Assembly: GCA_035281745.1 (NCBI GenBank)
Contig: DATEDI010000012.1
Coordinates: 1-64,000 of the forward strand
DNA: 64,000 bases
Direction: 5' to 3'
DNA from: 66-474 sp035281745
GTDB lineage: Bacteria; Pseudomonadota; Gammaproteobacteria; Xanthomonadales; Rhodanobacteraceae
In this document: positions 7,925 to 16,703 of the stretch, one piece after another
How positions within the stretch are numbered: the stretch's first letter is position 1
How the letters are laid out: each line of letters begins with the position of its first letter
Made by a program: the position numbers and the translations under genes
Notes under the pieces: model-generated
What the model was told of the DNA's origin: nothing
What the model saw: the letters and a program-made list of their open reading frames with translations, nothing else
Database searches by the model: none

Positions 7925-10635
7925 TGCGTGATCGACGCTGCGTTCTGGTGCGCCTTCAACGCGCTGCACAGCACGATCGATTCGTGCGTCTGCGCGAGGC
8001 CGCGCTCCAGGCCTGTGCCCTGCTGTCCCAACTTGGGCTTGAAGTAGGCCTCCACCCGCTGCGCCTCGGCGTCGGAACAACCGCCTCCCGCAGCCAGCCT
8101 CGGCAGGTAGCCGCCGGCGAACGAGCCGGTGCGTGTGACGATCTTGTCGTAATGCGCAGAGAACCAGTTCCACAGGCCATTGCGCTCGGCCACGGTGTCG
8201 CGGTCGTTGCGCAGCAACATGCCCATCTCGCCGACCTTCACCTGTGGCGACAACGCAAAGTTGCGCACCACGTCGGCCTGCGCGCCCTTGGCGTAGCTGA
8301 GGCCACCCAGCATCGCGTTGCGCTTCACCGGATCGGTGGTTTTCGGAATCGCGGCGATCAATTCATCGACCGCGGGTTTGCCCTTCTCTTCCACCGCCAC
8401 CGACAACGCAGTGCGCAGAAGATCCGGATTCGCCGCCAGCAAATCCGGCAAACCATCCTTGCCCGGTTTCAATGCGGCTTCGCCCTGCTTCAGCAACGCC
8501 GCACGTACTGCCGGCACTTCGAACTCGAGGCCGAGCGATCTTGCCAGCGAGGTCCGCATCAACACGTCGTCGGCGGATTCTCCGGCGCGACGCTGGTAAT
8601 CCAGCTTTTCGAGCCGTGGCAGGTAAGCCTTGACGACCGCGCTGCGGATCGCCGCCTTTTGTGCGTCGGTCTGCGCTTCGTGGTCGTAGATCCACTCGAC
8701 CGTGTCCAGCGGCGCCAGCGCGATCTGGCGCACCTTCGAGGGCGCCAACTCGCGCATCGCCGCCAGCACTTCGGCGGCATCCATGTGGCCGCGCCGGAAC
8801 GCCGCATCGACGGAATCGGCGAACGCCAACTGTTCGCCGTCGTTGCGCTGCGCGATCACCTTGGTGAGCGCCACGCGATCGGCCTTGGCCATTTCGTAGC
8901 GGTAATAGCCATCGCCGTTGGCATTCGGCATATACCAAGCCGGGCATTGGTTACCGTCGACCTTCATCCCGTCGGATTTTTGGTTGAGCATCTGGCACTG
9001 CACGCCGTTCGGGAAACGCACGCACACCGGAATGCCCCACAGCCGGTTCGGGTCGCCGGATGAGCCCAGCGGAAGGTAGCGACTCTGCGTCAGTTCCAGC
9101 GTCGCGGCGCCCTTGGGATTGCAGTCGAGTTTGGTCGCGACCAGCGGCACGCCGTTCTGGTTGAGGAAACTCTTGAACGCCTTCTTGAACGCATCGCCCT
9201 TGCCGGCCGCGGTGGCGATCGCGTCGACGAGATCACCCGCATTGGCATTGCCGAACGCATGCGTCTTGATGTACGCGTGCATGCCTTTCTGGAACACCTG
9301 CGGGCCCACGAAATTCTCGAACATGCCGAGGACCGTGGCGCCCTTCTCGTAGGTGATGCCGTCGAACGCGGTTTCGATGTCGCCATTGCCGGTGATCGGT
9401 TGGCGGATCATGCGCGCGCTGGCGAGGCTGTCGTTCTGCATCGCACGCTGCCCGCCTTCGATGCGATCGAGGTTTGCGTGCCAGTCGGGATGGATTTCAC
9501 CCTCGATCTTCTGCTGCATCCAGGTGGCGAAGGATTCGTTCAACCAGATGTCGTTCCACCATTCCAGCGTGACGGTGTCGCCGGTCCACTGATGCGCCAT
9601 CTCGTGTGCTTCGACGTTGAAGGTGCTGCGTACGGCGCTTGGCGCGGAATCCTTGTCCAGCAGCAACAGCCAGTCGCGATAGGTGATGAGACCCGCGTTC
9701 TCCATCGCGCCGGCCGAGAAATCAGGAAGCGCCGCGAGGTCAAGCTTGCCGAACGGATAGCCGAAGCCGTAGTACGCCTCTTCGTGTTCGATGATGGCGG
9801 GCGCCATTGCCAACGCGCGCTCCATCTTGGGACCATTGCCCTTGGTCGCGATCCCGCGCACCGGCACCGGCTCGGAACGCCACTGGTTCGGCGGAATGGT
9901 CGGACCGTTCACGATGTCCCACGGACCCACCAGCCATGCATACAGATACGTCGGCAGCGGCTTGGTCTGGGCGAAGGTGATGGTCTTCCAACCCGCGCCG
10001 GCCGGCTTGTCGCCGGTCTGGGGTGCGTTCGCGACCGCCTTGTCCGCGTCCGGAATCGTCAACGACAAGGTCAGCGGCGCCTTGAAGCCCGGCTCGTCGA
10101 AACACGGGAACGCGAGCCGCGCGCTGATCGGTTCCATCTGGGTCTGCAGGTATGCGTTGCCGGCAAACACCACTTTGTAATAGCCCTGCAAGGTACCGTT
10201 GTACGGCGCGGTGAAGACGAATTTCAACTTGATCTTCTGCGGTTGCAACGTCGTGCCGAAATCGACGCGCGCCACGCCCGCCTTTTCGGCCTCGCCGGTG
10301 ACCGCGCCGTCGTACTTGCCGGTGTGCTTCTTGCCGTGCGCGTCGGCGATCGTGACGCTGGAAACCTTCAGGTCCTTGCCATGCAGCCACAAATGGTTGG
10401 CAGCCTTCTTGAGGTCCACCGCGATCGTGACCGTGCCGCTGTAATTCGATTTGTCCGGATCGCTCTTGATCGACAGATCGTAAGACTCCGGCACCGCCCA
10501 GTCCGGGAGCCGCGTCAACGGCGGCGCTTCGGCAGACTTCGTTGCGTGTTTCGCCGTAGCCTGGGGCGGTCGCGCCAGGGCCGCGCCGGACAATGCCAGC
10601 AGGCCCGCCATCACTACTGCAGGGATCACGCGCAT
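7921..10635 (-). CDS. M1 family zinc aminopeptidase, exported
   Basis: A 904-residue gluzincin aminopeptidase that removes N-terminal residues from peptides. It has a signal peptide (first 21 residues, ending ALA), the substrate N-terminus motif GAMEN at 309-313, and the zinc motif HEMAH at 344-348 followed by the third ligand E367 in WLNES, the M1 signature HExxH-x18-E. The C-terminal half is the helical ERAP1-like domain. AGGAG lies 9 nt before the chosen ATG at 10635; earlier in-frame codons would add a non-signal extension. It is divergent from the TonB-dependent receptor of the peptide locus and may be functionally linked to it. Related E. coli enzyme: PepN, but this one is exported. Confidence 0.92.
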   Translation of the reverse strand: MRVIPAVVMAGLLALSGAALARPPQATAKHATKSAEAPPLTRLPDWAVPESYDLSIKSDPDKSNYSGTVTIAVDLKKAANHLWLHGKDLKVSSVTIADAHGKKHTGKYDGAVTGEAEKAGVARVDFGTTLQPQKIKLKFVFTAPYNGTLQGYYKVVFAGNAYLQTQMEPISARLAFPCFDEPGFKAPLTLSLTIPDADKAVANAPQTGDKPAGAGWKTITFAQTKPLPTYLYAWLVGPWDIVNGPTIPPNQWRSEPVPVRGIATKGNGPKMERALAMAPAIIEHEEAYYGFGYPFGKLDLAALPDFSAGAMENAGLITYRDWLLLLDKDSAPSAVRSTFNVEAHEMAHQWTGDTVTLEWWNDIWLNESFATWMQQKIEGEIHPDWHANLDRIEGGQRAMQNDSLASARMIRQPITGNGDIETAFDGITYEKGATVLGMFENFVGPQVFQKGMHAYIKTHAFGNANAGDLVDAIATAAGKGDAFKKAFKSFLNQNGVPLVATKLDCNPKGAATLELTQSRYLPLGSSGDPNRLWGIPVCVRFPNGVQCQMLNQKSDGMKVDGNQCPAWYMPNANGDGYYRYEMAKADRVALTKVIAQRNDGEQLAFADSVDAAFRRGHMDAAEVLAAMRELAPSKVRQIALAPLDTVEWIYDHEAQTDAQKAAIRSAVVKAYLPRLEKLDYQRRAGESADDVLMRTSLARSLGLEFEVPAVRAALLKQGEAALKPGKDGLPDLLAANPDLLRTALSVAVEEKGKPAVDELIAAIPKTTDPVKRNAMLGGLSYAKGAQADVVRNFALSPQVKVGEMGMLLRNDRDTVAERNGLWNWFSAHYDKIVTRTGSFAGGYLPRLAAGGGCSDAEAQRVEAYFKPKLGQQGTGLERGLAQTHESIVLCSALKAHQNAASITQ

Positions 10636-10766
10636 CGGATTTGCACTCCTGTGCCGAGGGGTAGCCGGAAACTCCAGCACGCGCGTTTGCGCATCGCAAG
10701 TGACGAAAGTCCCTTTTGTCACGTCGCTGGTGCCGCTCGTCCCCGGGGATTGATATAAAACTAACA

Positions 10767-10795
10767 TTGACATGCTTGTGTGATCATAGTAACAA
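10767..10795 (+). promoter_or_regulatory. Possible sigma70 promoter of the TonB-dependent receptor gene
   Basis: TTGACA at 10767-10772 is followed after 17 nt by TAACAA at 10790-10795. The -35 is perfect and the -10 is weak. It stands about 44 nt before the receptor start in the divergent region 10636-10838, which is noticeably AT-richer than its surroundings. A promoter for the opposite aminopeptidase gene should lie in the same spacer, but no clear one was seen. Confidence 0.5.
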
Positions 10796-10838
10796 TCCAC
10801 CCACACCGCTTCGCCGCCATGTTTCAGGAGGGTCGTCC

Positions 10839-13166
10839 ATGAACAACAGGCGCAATGGGTTGTCGCTTCGTCTTTCGGCCGCGATCACCGCGGCGCTCCT
10901 TTCGGCACCGATGGCCCACGCGCAGAACGCGCCGCCGGATCAACAGAAGGCAACCGCGCCCGCCAAGGACGACGCGACCGTGACTACATTGGGAACCGTG
11001 GTCGTCACGGCCAACCGGCGCGACGAAACGCTGCAGAAGGTGCCGATGGCGGTATCGGCGCTCACTTACCACGACATCCAGCGTCAGCACCTGCAGGATT
11101 TCTCCGACTACGCAGCGAGCGTGCCGGGGCTCGACGCGATCTCGCTCGGCCCTGGCATGACCGAGCTGAGCATCCGCGGCATCGCTTCAGGATCCCAGCA
11201 GCCCAGCGCCTCGGTCGGCGTATACGTGGACGAAACGCCATTCGGCTCCAGCAGCGTGTTTGCCATTGGCTCCGCGTTGACACCGGACCTTGACCCCGCC
11301 GACGTCGAACGCATCGAAGTGTTGCGGGGTCCGCAGGGCACGCTGTACGGCGCGGGTGCGCTGGGCGGCGTGATCCGGTTCATCACCGTTCCGCCCGACA
11401 CCGAAAACTACTCCGGGCGCCTGCAACTGGGCGGCACCAGCGTGGATGGTGGCGGCAACGGTTTCGACGTGCATGGCATGGTGAATTTGCCGCTGGTCAA
11501 GGACCAACTGGCGATCCGCGCGAATGTGTACGACGAGACCGATCCCGGCTTCGTCGACGACGCCGGACGCGGCAAGACGGACGTCAACGAAAGCAAGATC
11601 AAGGGCGGGCGCGTGTCGCTTTTGTGGACACCCACCGACAAGACCTCGCTGCGCGTGACCGCGCTGGCACAAAACCTCAATGCCGCGGGTTCCGCGACGG
11701 TGGCCCTTGACCCCGACACGCTGCAGCCTGTCTACGGAGACCTGCAGCAGCGCAACGCCACGCTGGGCGGGGATGTTTTCGCCGGGCGTTACCGTCTCTA
11801 CAACGTGACCTTCAACAGCGATTTCGGCTGGGCGAAGCTGATGTCGTCGAGCAGCTACAGCACCCTCGATGCGGTCAGCTACACCGACGCGACTTCGCTT
11901 TTGTACCTGGGGCCGCAGGCAAATGGTCAGCCGTACGGCACGCTGGAAAAGGCCACGATCCCCCAGACCAAGGTCACCCAGGAATTCCGCCTGTCATCAC
12001 CGAAATCGCAGACGGTGGAATGGCTGGGCGGCGTGTTCTGGACCCGCGAGACCGGCGACAACGCGCAGGACATCTACGCGAGCGATTACTACAGCGGCAC
12101 GCCGCAGCCCTCGCCGTTCGGCATCCCCATCGGTGGCGACCTGCAGCCGAGTACCTACGAGGCCTACGCCGCATACGGAAGCATTACCTGGCACGTGACC
12201 GATCGCTTCGACGTGGAAACAGGCTTGCGCTACAGCCACGACAAGCAGCACTACACCGAAATCGGATGGGGACTGCTATTCGGCGGTGTTCCGCCGACCG
12301 TGTTGCTCGACAAGCGTTCTTCCGACAGCAGCACCACGTTTTCGTTGACGCCGACCTTCCACATCAACGACAACAACATGCTGTATGCGCGGGTGGCATC
12401 CGGCTTCCTGCCCGGCGGCCCGAACATCGTCCCGATCGGCGTGCCCAATGTGCCGGCGACCTTCAGTCCGACCAAGCTGACCGATTACGAGGTGGGCCTG
12501 AAATCGACATCTCCCGATGACCGGGTGATGGTGGACTTGTCCGCGTACTACATCGACTGGACCAAGATTCCGCTGACCACCTTCGAAAACAATTTCACCT
12601 TCCTGACCAGTGGCGGACAAGCCAAGAGCAAGGGCGTGGAAGCCACCGTTTCGTGGATTCCGGCGGCTGGCCTCAAGCTGTCGACCAATGTTTCGTACAA
12701 CGATGCCACTTTGACCAAGGATGCGCCGTACCCGTCCAACGGAAAACGCGGCGATCCACTGCCTTACGCGCCGCGATTCACGCTCGGCCTCAACGGCGAT
12801 TACGACTTCGCGCTGGACGGCGGCTGGCACGGTTATGTGGGTGCGAGCTACCAGTACGTCGATGAGCGCTCGACCGACTTCGCATTCAGTTATCCGATCG
12901 CGGGGGCGCTGCCGCCGCTGCCGTCGAGCCCGACCATTCCGGGCTACCACACCATCAATCTGCGCGCGGGCATGAACCGTGGCCCGTGGAACATCGACGT
13001 CTACATCAAGAACCTGACCAACCAGCGCGGCATCGTGCAGGCGAGCACCTTCCAGAACTACGTGCCGGTCGCGGGGGAACCCAATCCGGTCACCGGCAGA
13101 ATGGAAGACAACGCGACGATCATCACGCCGCGAATGTTCGGCGTTTCGGTCAGCAGGAATTTCTGA
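10839..13166 (+). CDS. TonB-dependent outer-membrane receptor
   Basis: A 775-residue outer-membrane transporter. A signal peptide (ends AHA, about residue 28) precedes a TonB-box-like segment (TLGTVVVTANRRDE), a plug domain with LSIRGIASG and RIEVLRGPQGTLYGAGALGG, and a 22-strand barrel ending in GVSVSRNF with the terminal aromatic residue needed by the BAM machinery. AGGAGG lies 7 nt before ATG 10839. It heads a run of genes for serine hydrolases, a permease and a dipeptide epimerase, so its substrate is more likely a peptide or cell-wall fragment than iron; the sequence alone does not settle this. Confidence 0.93.
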   Translation: MNNRRNGLSLRLSAAITAALLSAPMAHAQNAPPDQQKATAPAKDDATVTTLGTVVVTANRRDETLQKVPMAVSALTYHDIQRQHLQDFSDYAASVPGLDAISLGPGMTELSIRGIASGSQQPSASVGVYVDETPFGSSSVFAIGSALTPDLDPADVERIEVLRGPQGTLYGAGALGGVIRFITVPPDTENYSGRLQLGGTSVDGGGNGFDVHGMVNLPLVKDQLAIRANVYDETDPGFVDDAGRGKTDVNESKIKGGRVSLLWTPTDKTSLRVTALAQNLNAAGSATVALDPDTLQPVYGDLQQRNATLGGDVFAGRYRLYNVTFNSDFGWAKLMSSSSYSTLDAVSYTDATSLLYLGPQANGQPYGTLEKATIPQTKVTQEFRLSSPKSQTVEWLGGVFWTRETGDNAQDIYASDYYSGTPQPSPFGIPIGGDLQPSTYEAYAAYGSITWHVTDRFDVETGLRYSHDKQHYTEIGWGLLFGGVPPTVLLDKRSSDSSTTFSLTPTFHINDNNMLYARVASGFLPGGPNIVPIGVPNVPATFSPTKLTDYEVGLKSTSPDDRVMVDLSAYYIDWTKIPLTTFENNFTFLTSGGQAKSKGVEATVSWIPAAGLKLSTNVSYNDATLTKDAPYPSNGKRGDPLPYAPRFTLGLNGDYDFALDGGWHGYVGASYQYVDERSTDFAFSYPIAGALPPLPSSPTIPGYHTINLRAGMNRGPWNIDVYIKNLTNQRGIVQASTFQNYVPVAGEPNPVTGRMEDNATIITPRMFGVSVSRNF

Positions 13167-13298
13167 GCCAGGGACGCGGCATACGGCCGGAAGATGTTGG
13201 CTCGCGAAGGATGCGGAGCGCCGCATTCGCAGTCCGCACGCCGTCGAACGCCTGCAGCAATGCCGGTTCAACGCCCCATACGTCACAGGAGACATGTC

Positions 13299-15329
13299 AT
13301 GTTGAAGCGCCTCGCCTCGCTGCTGTTGCTCGCCGGCATATGCGCGCCGTGCCTTGCGCAAGTCCCGTCCGCCGTTGCCGGCAAACCCGCGGCGGCTGCG
13401 TCGACGGCGCAACCCGCGACCTCGGCGCCGCCGGTGGAAGCAGTCCCATCGAGGACAGCCGGTGCGACACCGACTCTCGACGCGCAGGACCTCGGCACGT
13501 TCTTCGATGGGCTGGTGCCGTACATGCTGGAGCGCAACGACATCGCCGGCGGCGTGGTCGCGGTGGTGAAGGACGGCAAGCTGGTTTTCGCGCAGGGCTA
13601 CGGCTACAGCGACGTCGCCAAGCGCACACCCGTGATTCCCGACCAGACGCTGTTCCGGATCGGTTCGATCTCCAAGCTGTTCACGTGGACGGCGGTGATG
13701 CAGCAAGTCGCGGCGGGCAAGATCGATCTCGACGCGGACGTCAACAAGTATCTGGACTTCAGGATTCCGGAGAAATTCGGCAAGCCGATCACGATGCGCG
13801 ACCTGATGACGATGACGCCGGGCTTCGCCGAGGTGATCCGCGATCTGATCTTCGCCTCGCCGCGGCGACCGTTTCCGCTGCGTCAATACCTGGTCGAGCG
13901 GATGCCGCCGAGGATTTTCCCGCCGGGGAAAGTCGTCGCCTATTCGAATTACGGCGCCACGCTGGCCGGCTACATCGTGCAGCGCGTGTCGGGTGAACCG
14001 TTCGACAAGTACGTCGAGGCCCACATCCTGAAACCGCTGGCGATGTCGCATTCGACTTTCGTGCAGCCGCTGCCCGCTGCGCTGCAGGGCGACATGGCGA
14101 CCGGCTACATCACCGCGACCGACAAGACCACCGTCCCGTTCGAGGTGGTCGAGCCGTATCCGGCCGGCTCGTTCACTTCCAGCGCGACCGACATGGCTAA
14201 GTTCATGATCATGCAGTTGCAGGGTGGCCAGTTCGATGGCAACACCATCCTGCCGGCCGCCACCGTGCAACTCATGCACAGCCCGCATTACAACGCGGCG
14301 CCCGACATGAACGGCTACGACTTCGGTTTCTACCGCGAAAACCGCAACGGGTTGCGCATCATCGGCCACGGCGGCGACACCCTCGCTTTCCATTCCGACC
14401 TGCACCTGCTGCTGGACAAGGACATCGGCATATTCATGTCGTTCAACAGCGCCGGCAAGGCGCCGAACGGCACGGCCGAGGGAGTGCGCACGGAATTGTT
14501 CCGTGCCTTCCTCGATCGCTATTTCCCTTTCAGCGCACCGCAGGAGAAAACACTCGCGAGCGCGAAGGCCGACGCGGCGCGCGTCGCCGGCTGGTATTGG
14601 GCGAGCCGTCGCGAGGACAGCGCGCTGCGGCTGATCTTCAGCCTGGGCCAAGCGAAAGTCGCGGCGCTGCCGAACGGCGACATCACCGTCAGCATGCTGA
14701 AGGATCCTTCTGGCGCGGTGAAACACTGGCGCGAAATCGGTCCGCTGACGTATCGCGAAGTCAACGGGCAATCTCGGCTGCGCTTCGTCACGAATTCCGA
14801 CGGCTCGATCAAGTGGTGGACCACCGATGATTTTCCGCCGGTGGAGGTGTTCCAGCCGGTCCGCGGCCTGCAACAACACGGCTGGTTCGTCTTGCTGACC
14901 GAAATCGCGATCGCCGTGTTCGTGCTGACCCTGCTGGTCTGGATCGGCGGCGCGATTGCGCGGCGACGTTTCGGCCGCAGGCCGCTGATGGCAACCACCG
15001 ATCGATTTGCGCTGAACCTTGCTTCGCGGATCGGCGTGTGCCTGATGCTGGCGGTCGTGGTCGGTTGGCTGCTGTTGCTGACGGCGTTTTCGAAACCGAT
15101 GGCGCTGATGTACAGCAACTTCACGAGCTGGCTGGTAGTGCTGTACGTGCTGGGCGTGCTGGGAATCATCGGCGGCATCGCGATCGTGCTGGAAGCGATT
15201 TCGCGGATCGTGCGTGGGCCGGGCGGTTGGCTGGTGCGCGTCGGCGAGTTTGTCCTCGGACTGTGCGCGCTGTATGGCATTTGGGCGATCGTCGCGTATG
15301 GCCTGGTCAACTTCAACCTGCATTACTGA
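13299..15329 (+). CDS. Serine hydrolase (beta-lactamase/PBP4* fold) with C-terminal membrane domain, copy 1
   Basis: A 676-residue exported enzyme of the class C beta-lactamase/D-aminopeptidase superfamily. After a signal peptide and an Ala/Pro-rich linker (to about residue 60) come the catalytic SxxK (S123-I-S-K126), YSN near residue 215 and HGG near 356. The last 150 residues hold four transmembrane helices, so the catalytic domain is anchored facing the periplasm. AGGAG stands 7 nt before ATG 13299. It follows the receptor gene by 132 nt and precedes a permease gene by 3 nt. A close paralogue lies on the other side of the permease. Likely substrates are peptides with D-residues or modified peptides; antibiotic resistance is not implied. 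Confidence 0.88.
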   Translation: MLKRLASLLLLAGICAPCLAQVPSAVAGKPAAAASTAQPATSAPPVEAVPSRTAGATPTLDAQDLGTFFDGLVPYMLERNDIAGGVVAVVKDGKLVFAQGYGYSDVAKRTPVIPDQTLFRIGSISKLFTWTAVMQQVAAGKIDLDADVNKYLDFRIPEKFGKPITMRDLMTMTPGFAEVIRDLIFASPRRPFPLRQYLVERMPPRIFPPGKVVAYSNYGATLAGYIVQRVSGEPFDKYVEAHILKPLAMSHSTFVQPLPAALQGDMATGYITATDKTTVPFEVVEPYPAGSFTSSATDMAKFMIMQLQGGQFDGNTILPAATVQLMHSPHYNAAPDMNGYDFGFYRENRNGLRIIGHGGDTLAFHSDLHLLLDKDIGIFMSFNSAGKAPNGTAEGVRTELFRAFLDRYFPFSAPQEKTLASAKADAARVAGWYWASRREDSALRLIFSLGQAKVAALPNGDITVSMLKDPSGAVKHWREIGPLTYREVNGQSRLRFVTNSDGSIKWWTTDDFPPVEVFQPVRGLQQHGWFVLLTEIAIAVFVLTLLVWIGGAIARRRFGRRPLMATTDRFALNLASRIGVCLMLAVVVGWLLLLTAFSKPMALMYSNFTSWLVVLYVLGVLGIIGGIAIVLEAISRIVRGPGGWLVRVGEFVLGLCALYGIWAIVAYGLVNFNLHY

Positions 15330-15332
15330 CGG

Positions 15333-16703
15333 ATGCACGCACCCGCGAACGAAAGCGCCGACGCCGAACTCGACGCGGCCGGCTACACCCAGCAGCTCGA
15401 CCGCAGGTTGGGCCTGCGGCACCTGCTGGTGTATGGCATGGTGTTCATCGTGCCGATCGCGCCGGTCGCGGTGTATGGCTTCGTCGCGCACGCCAGCGAG
15501 GGCATGGTGCCGCTGGTGTACCTGGTCGGCATGGTCGCGATGTTTTTCACCGCGCTCAGCTACAAGCAGTTGAGCGCGGAGTTCCCGTTCGCGGGGTCGG
15601 TGTATGCGTACGTCCGGCGCGGTATCAACCCGTTCCTCGGCTTCATCGCGGGCTGGATGATCCTCGCGGATTACCTGCTGGTGCCGGCGGTGATCTACAT
15701 CTTCGTGTCGAACTGGATCGGCGGGTTGGTGCCGGGCGTGCCGCACTGGGTGTGGATCGTCGCACTGCTGGCGATCAACACCGCGATCAACGTGCTGGGC
15801 GTGCGCCTGCAGTCGCGCGCGCATTTCGTGCTGCTGGCGCTCGAACTGGCCGCGCTGGCGATCTTCGTGGTGCTGGCGATCCGTTTCGTATTCGTGCTCG
15901 GCCAGGGCACCGGCGGCTTCTCGTGGGCGCCGCTGTACCAGCCAGGGCACCTTAGCTGGAGCTTCATCGCCACGGCTACCACCATCGCCGCATTGAGCTT
16001 CCTAGGCTTCGACGCGATCAGCACGCTGGCGGAAGAATCGCGTGAACCGCGACGCGACATCGGCACGGCCACGGTGCTGACCTTGGTGGTGCTCGGCGCG
16101 CTGTTCGTGCTGCAAACCTGGCTGGCCGCGCTGGCACATCCGGATTACGCGAACCTAGACGACAACCTCGGCTTCTTCCAGATCGCGCGGGACGTCGGCG
16201 GCACCGCACTGTTCGTGCTGTTCATCGTGGTGAAGGCCTTGGCCACGGGCGTGGCGAGCGCGTTGGCATCGCAATCGGCGATCTCGCGCATCCTGTTCGC
16301 GATGGGCCGCGATCGCGCCCTGCCGTTCGGCGGATTTCTCGCGAAGGTGGACGCACGCTTCAAGACGCCCGCCAACGCGATCCTGTTCGTCGCCGCGCTG
16401 TCGCTGGTGCTCGCGCTGACGGTGCCGATCACGGTGCTGCTGCATCTCGTCAACTTCGGCGCGCTGACCGCGTTCCTGCTGCTCAACCTGTCGGTGCCGG
16501 TGTATTTCTGGATGCGCCGCGGCCGGCGCACGCGTCCGTTCCGCCACATCGTGATGCCGCTGTGCGGATTCGCGATCGTCGGCTTCATCTTCACCGGCTT
16601 CGATCGCACTACGTTCATTTTTGGATGCGCGTGGCTCGTCGTGGGCCTGCTTGTGGGCGTGCTCAGGCGCCAAACCTCCCTTCCGCTTGGAACTTCACCA
16701 TGA
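15333..16703 (+). CDS. APC-family amino acid/peptide-derived amino acid permease
   Basis: A 456-residue inner-membrane transporter with about 12 hydrophobic helices. Its N-terminus (LGLRHLLVYGMVFIVPIAP) and the segment EFPFAGSVYAYVRRGI are typical of the amino acid-polyamine-organocation superfamily, as is FLGFDAISTLAEE in the middle. It starts 3 nt after the upstream hydrolase gene and its TGA overlaps the ATG of the next hydrolase gene (16700-16703), so all three are translated as one operon. Its place between two peptidase-like enzymes and before a dipeptide epimerase suggests import of released amino acids. Substrate is inferred only. Confidence 0.9.
   Translation: MHAPANESADAELDAAGYTQQLDRRLGLRHLLVYGMVFIVPIAPVAVYGFVAHASEGMVPLVYLVGMVAMFFTALSYKQLSAEFPFAGSVYAYVRRGINPFLGFIAGWMILADYLLVPAVIYIFVSNWIGGLVPGVPHWVWIVALLAINTAINVLGVRLQSRAHFVLLALELAALAIFVVLAIRFVFVLGQGTGGFSWAPLYQPGHLSWSFIATATTIAALSFLGFDAISTLAEESREPRRDIGTATVLTLVVLGALFVLQTWLAALAHPDYANLDDNLGFFQIARDVGGTALFVLFIVVKALATGVASALASQSAISRILFAMGRDRALPFGGFLAKVDARFKTPANAILFVAALSLVLALTVPITVLLHLVNFGALTAFLLLNLSVPVYFWMRRGRRTRPFRHIVMPLCGFAIVGFIFTGFDRTTFIFGCAWLVVGLLVGVLRRQTSLPLGTSP

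Noticed and set aside
12276..15950. Open frame of 1224 codons on the minus strand across the receptor and hydrolase genes
   Set aside because: It is antisense to three well-supported genes; its Arg/His/Gln-rich product without domains or a sensible start is the normal shadow of GC-rich coding DNA.
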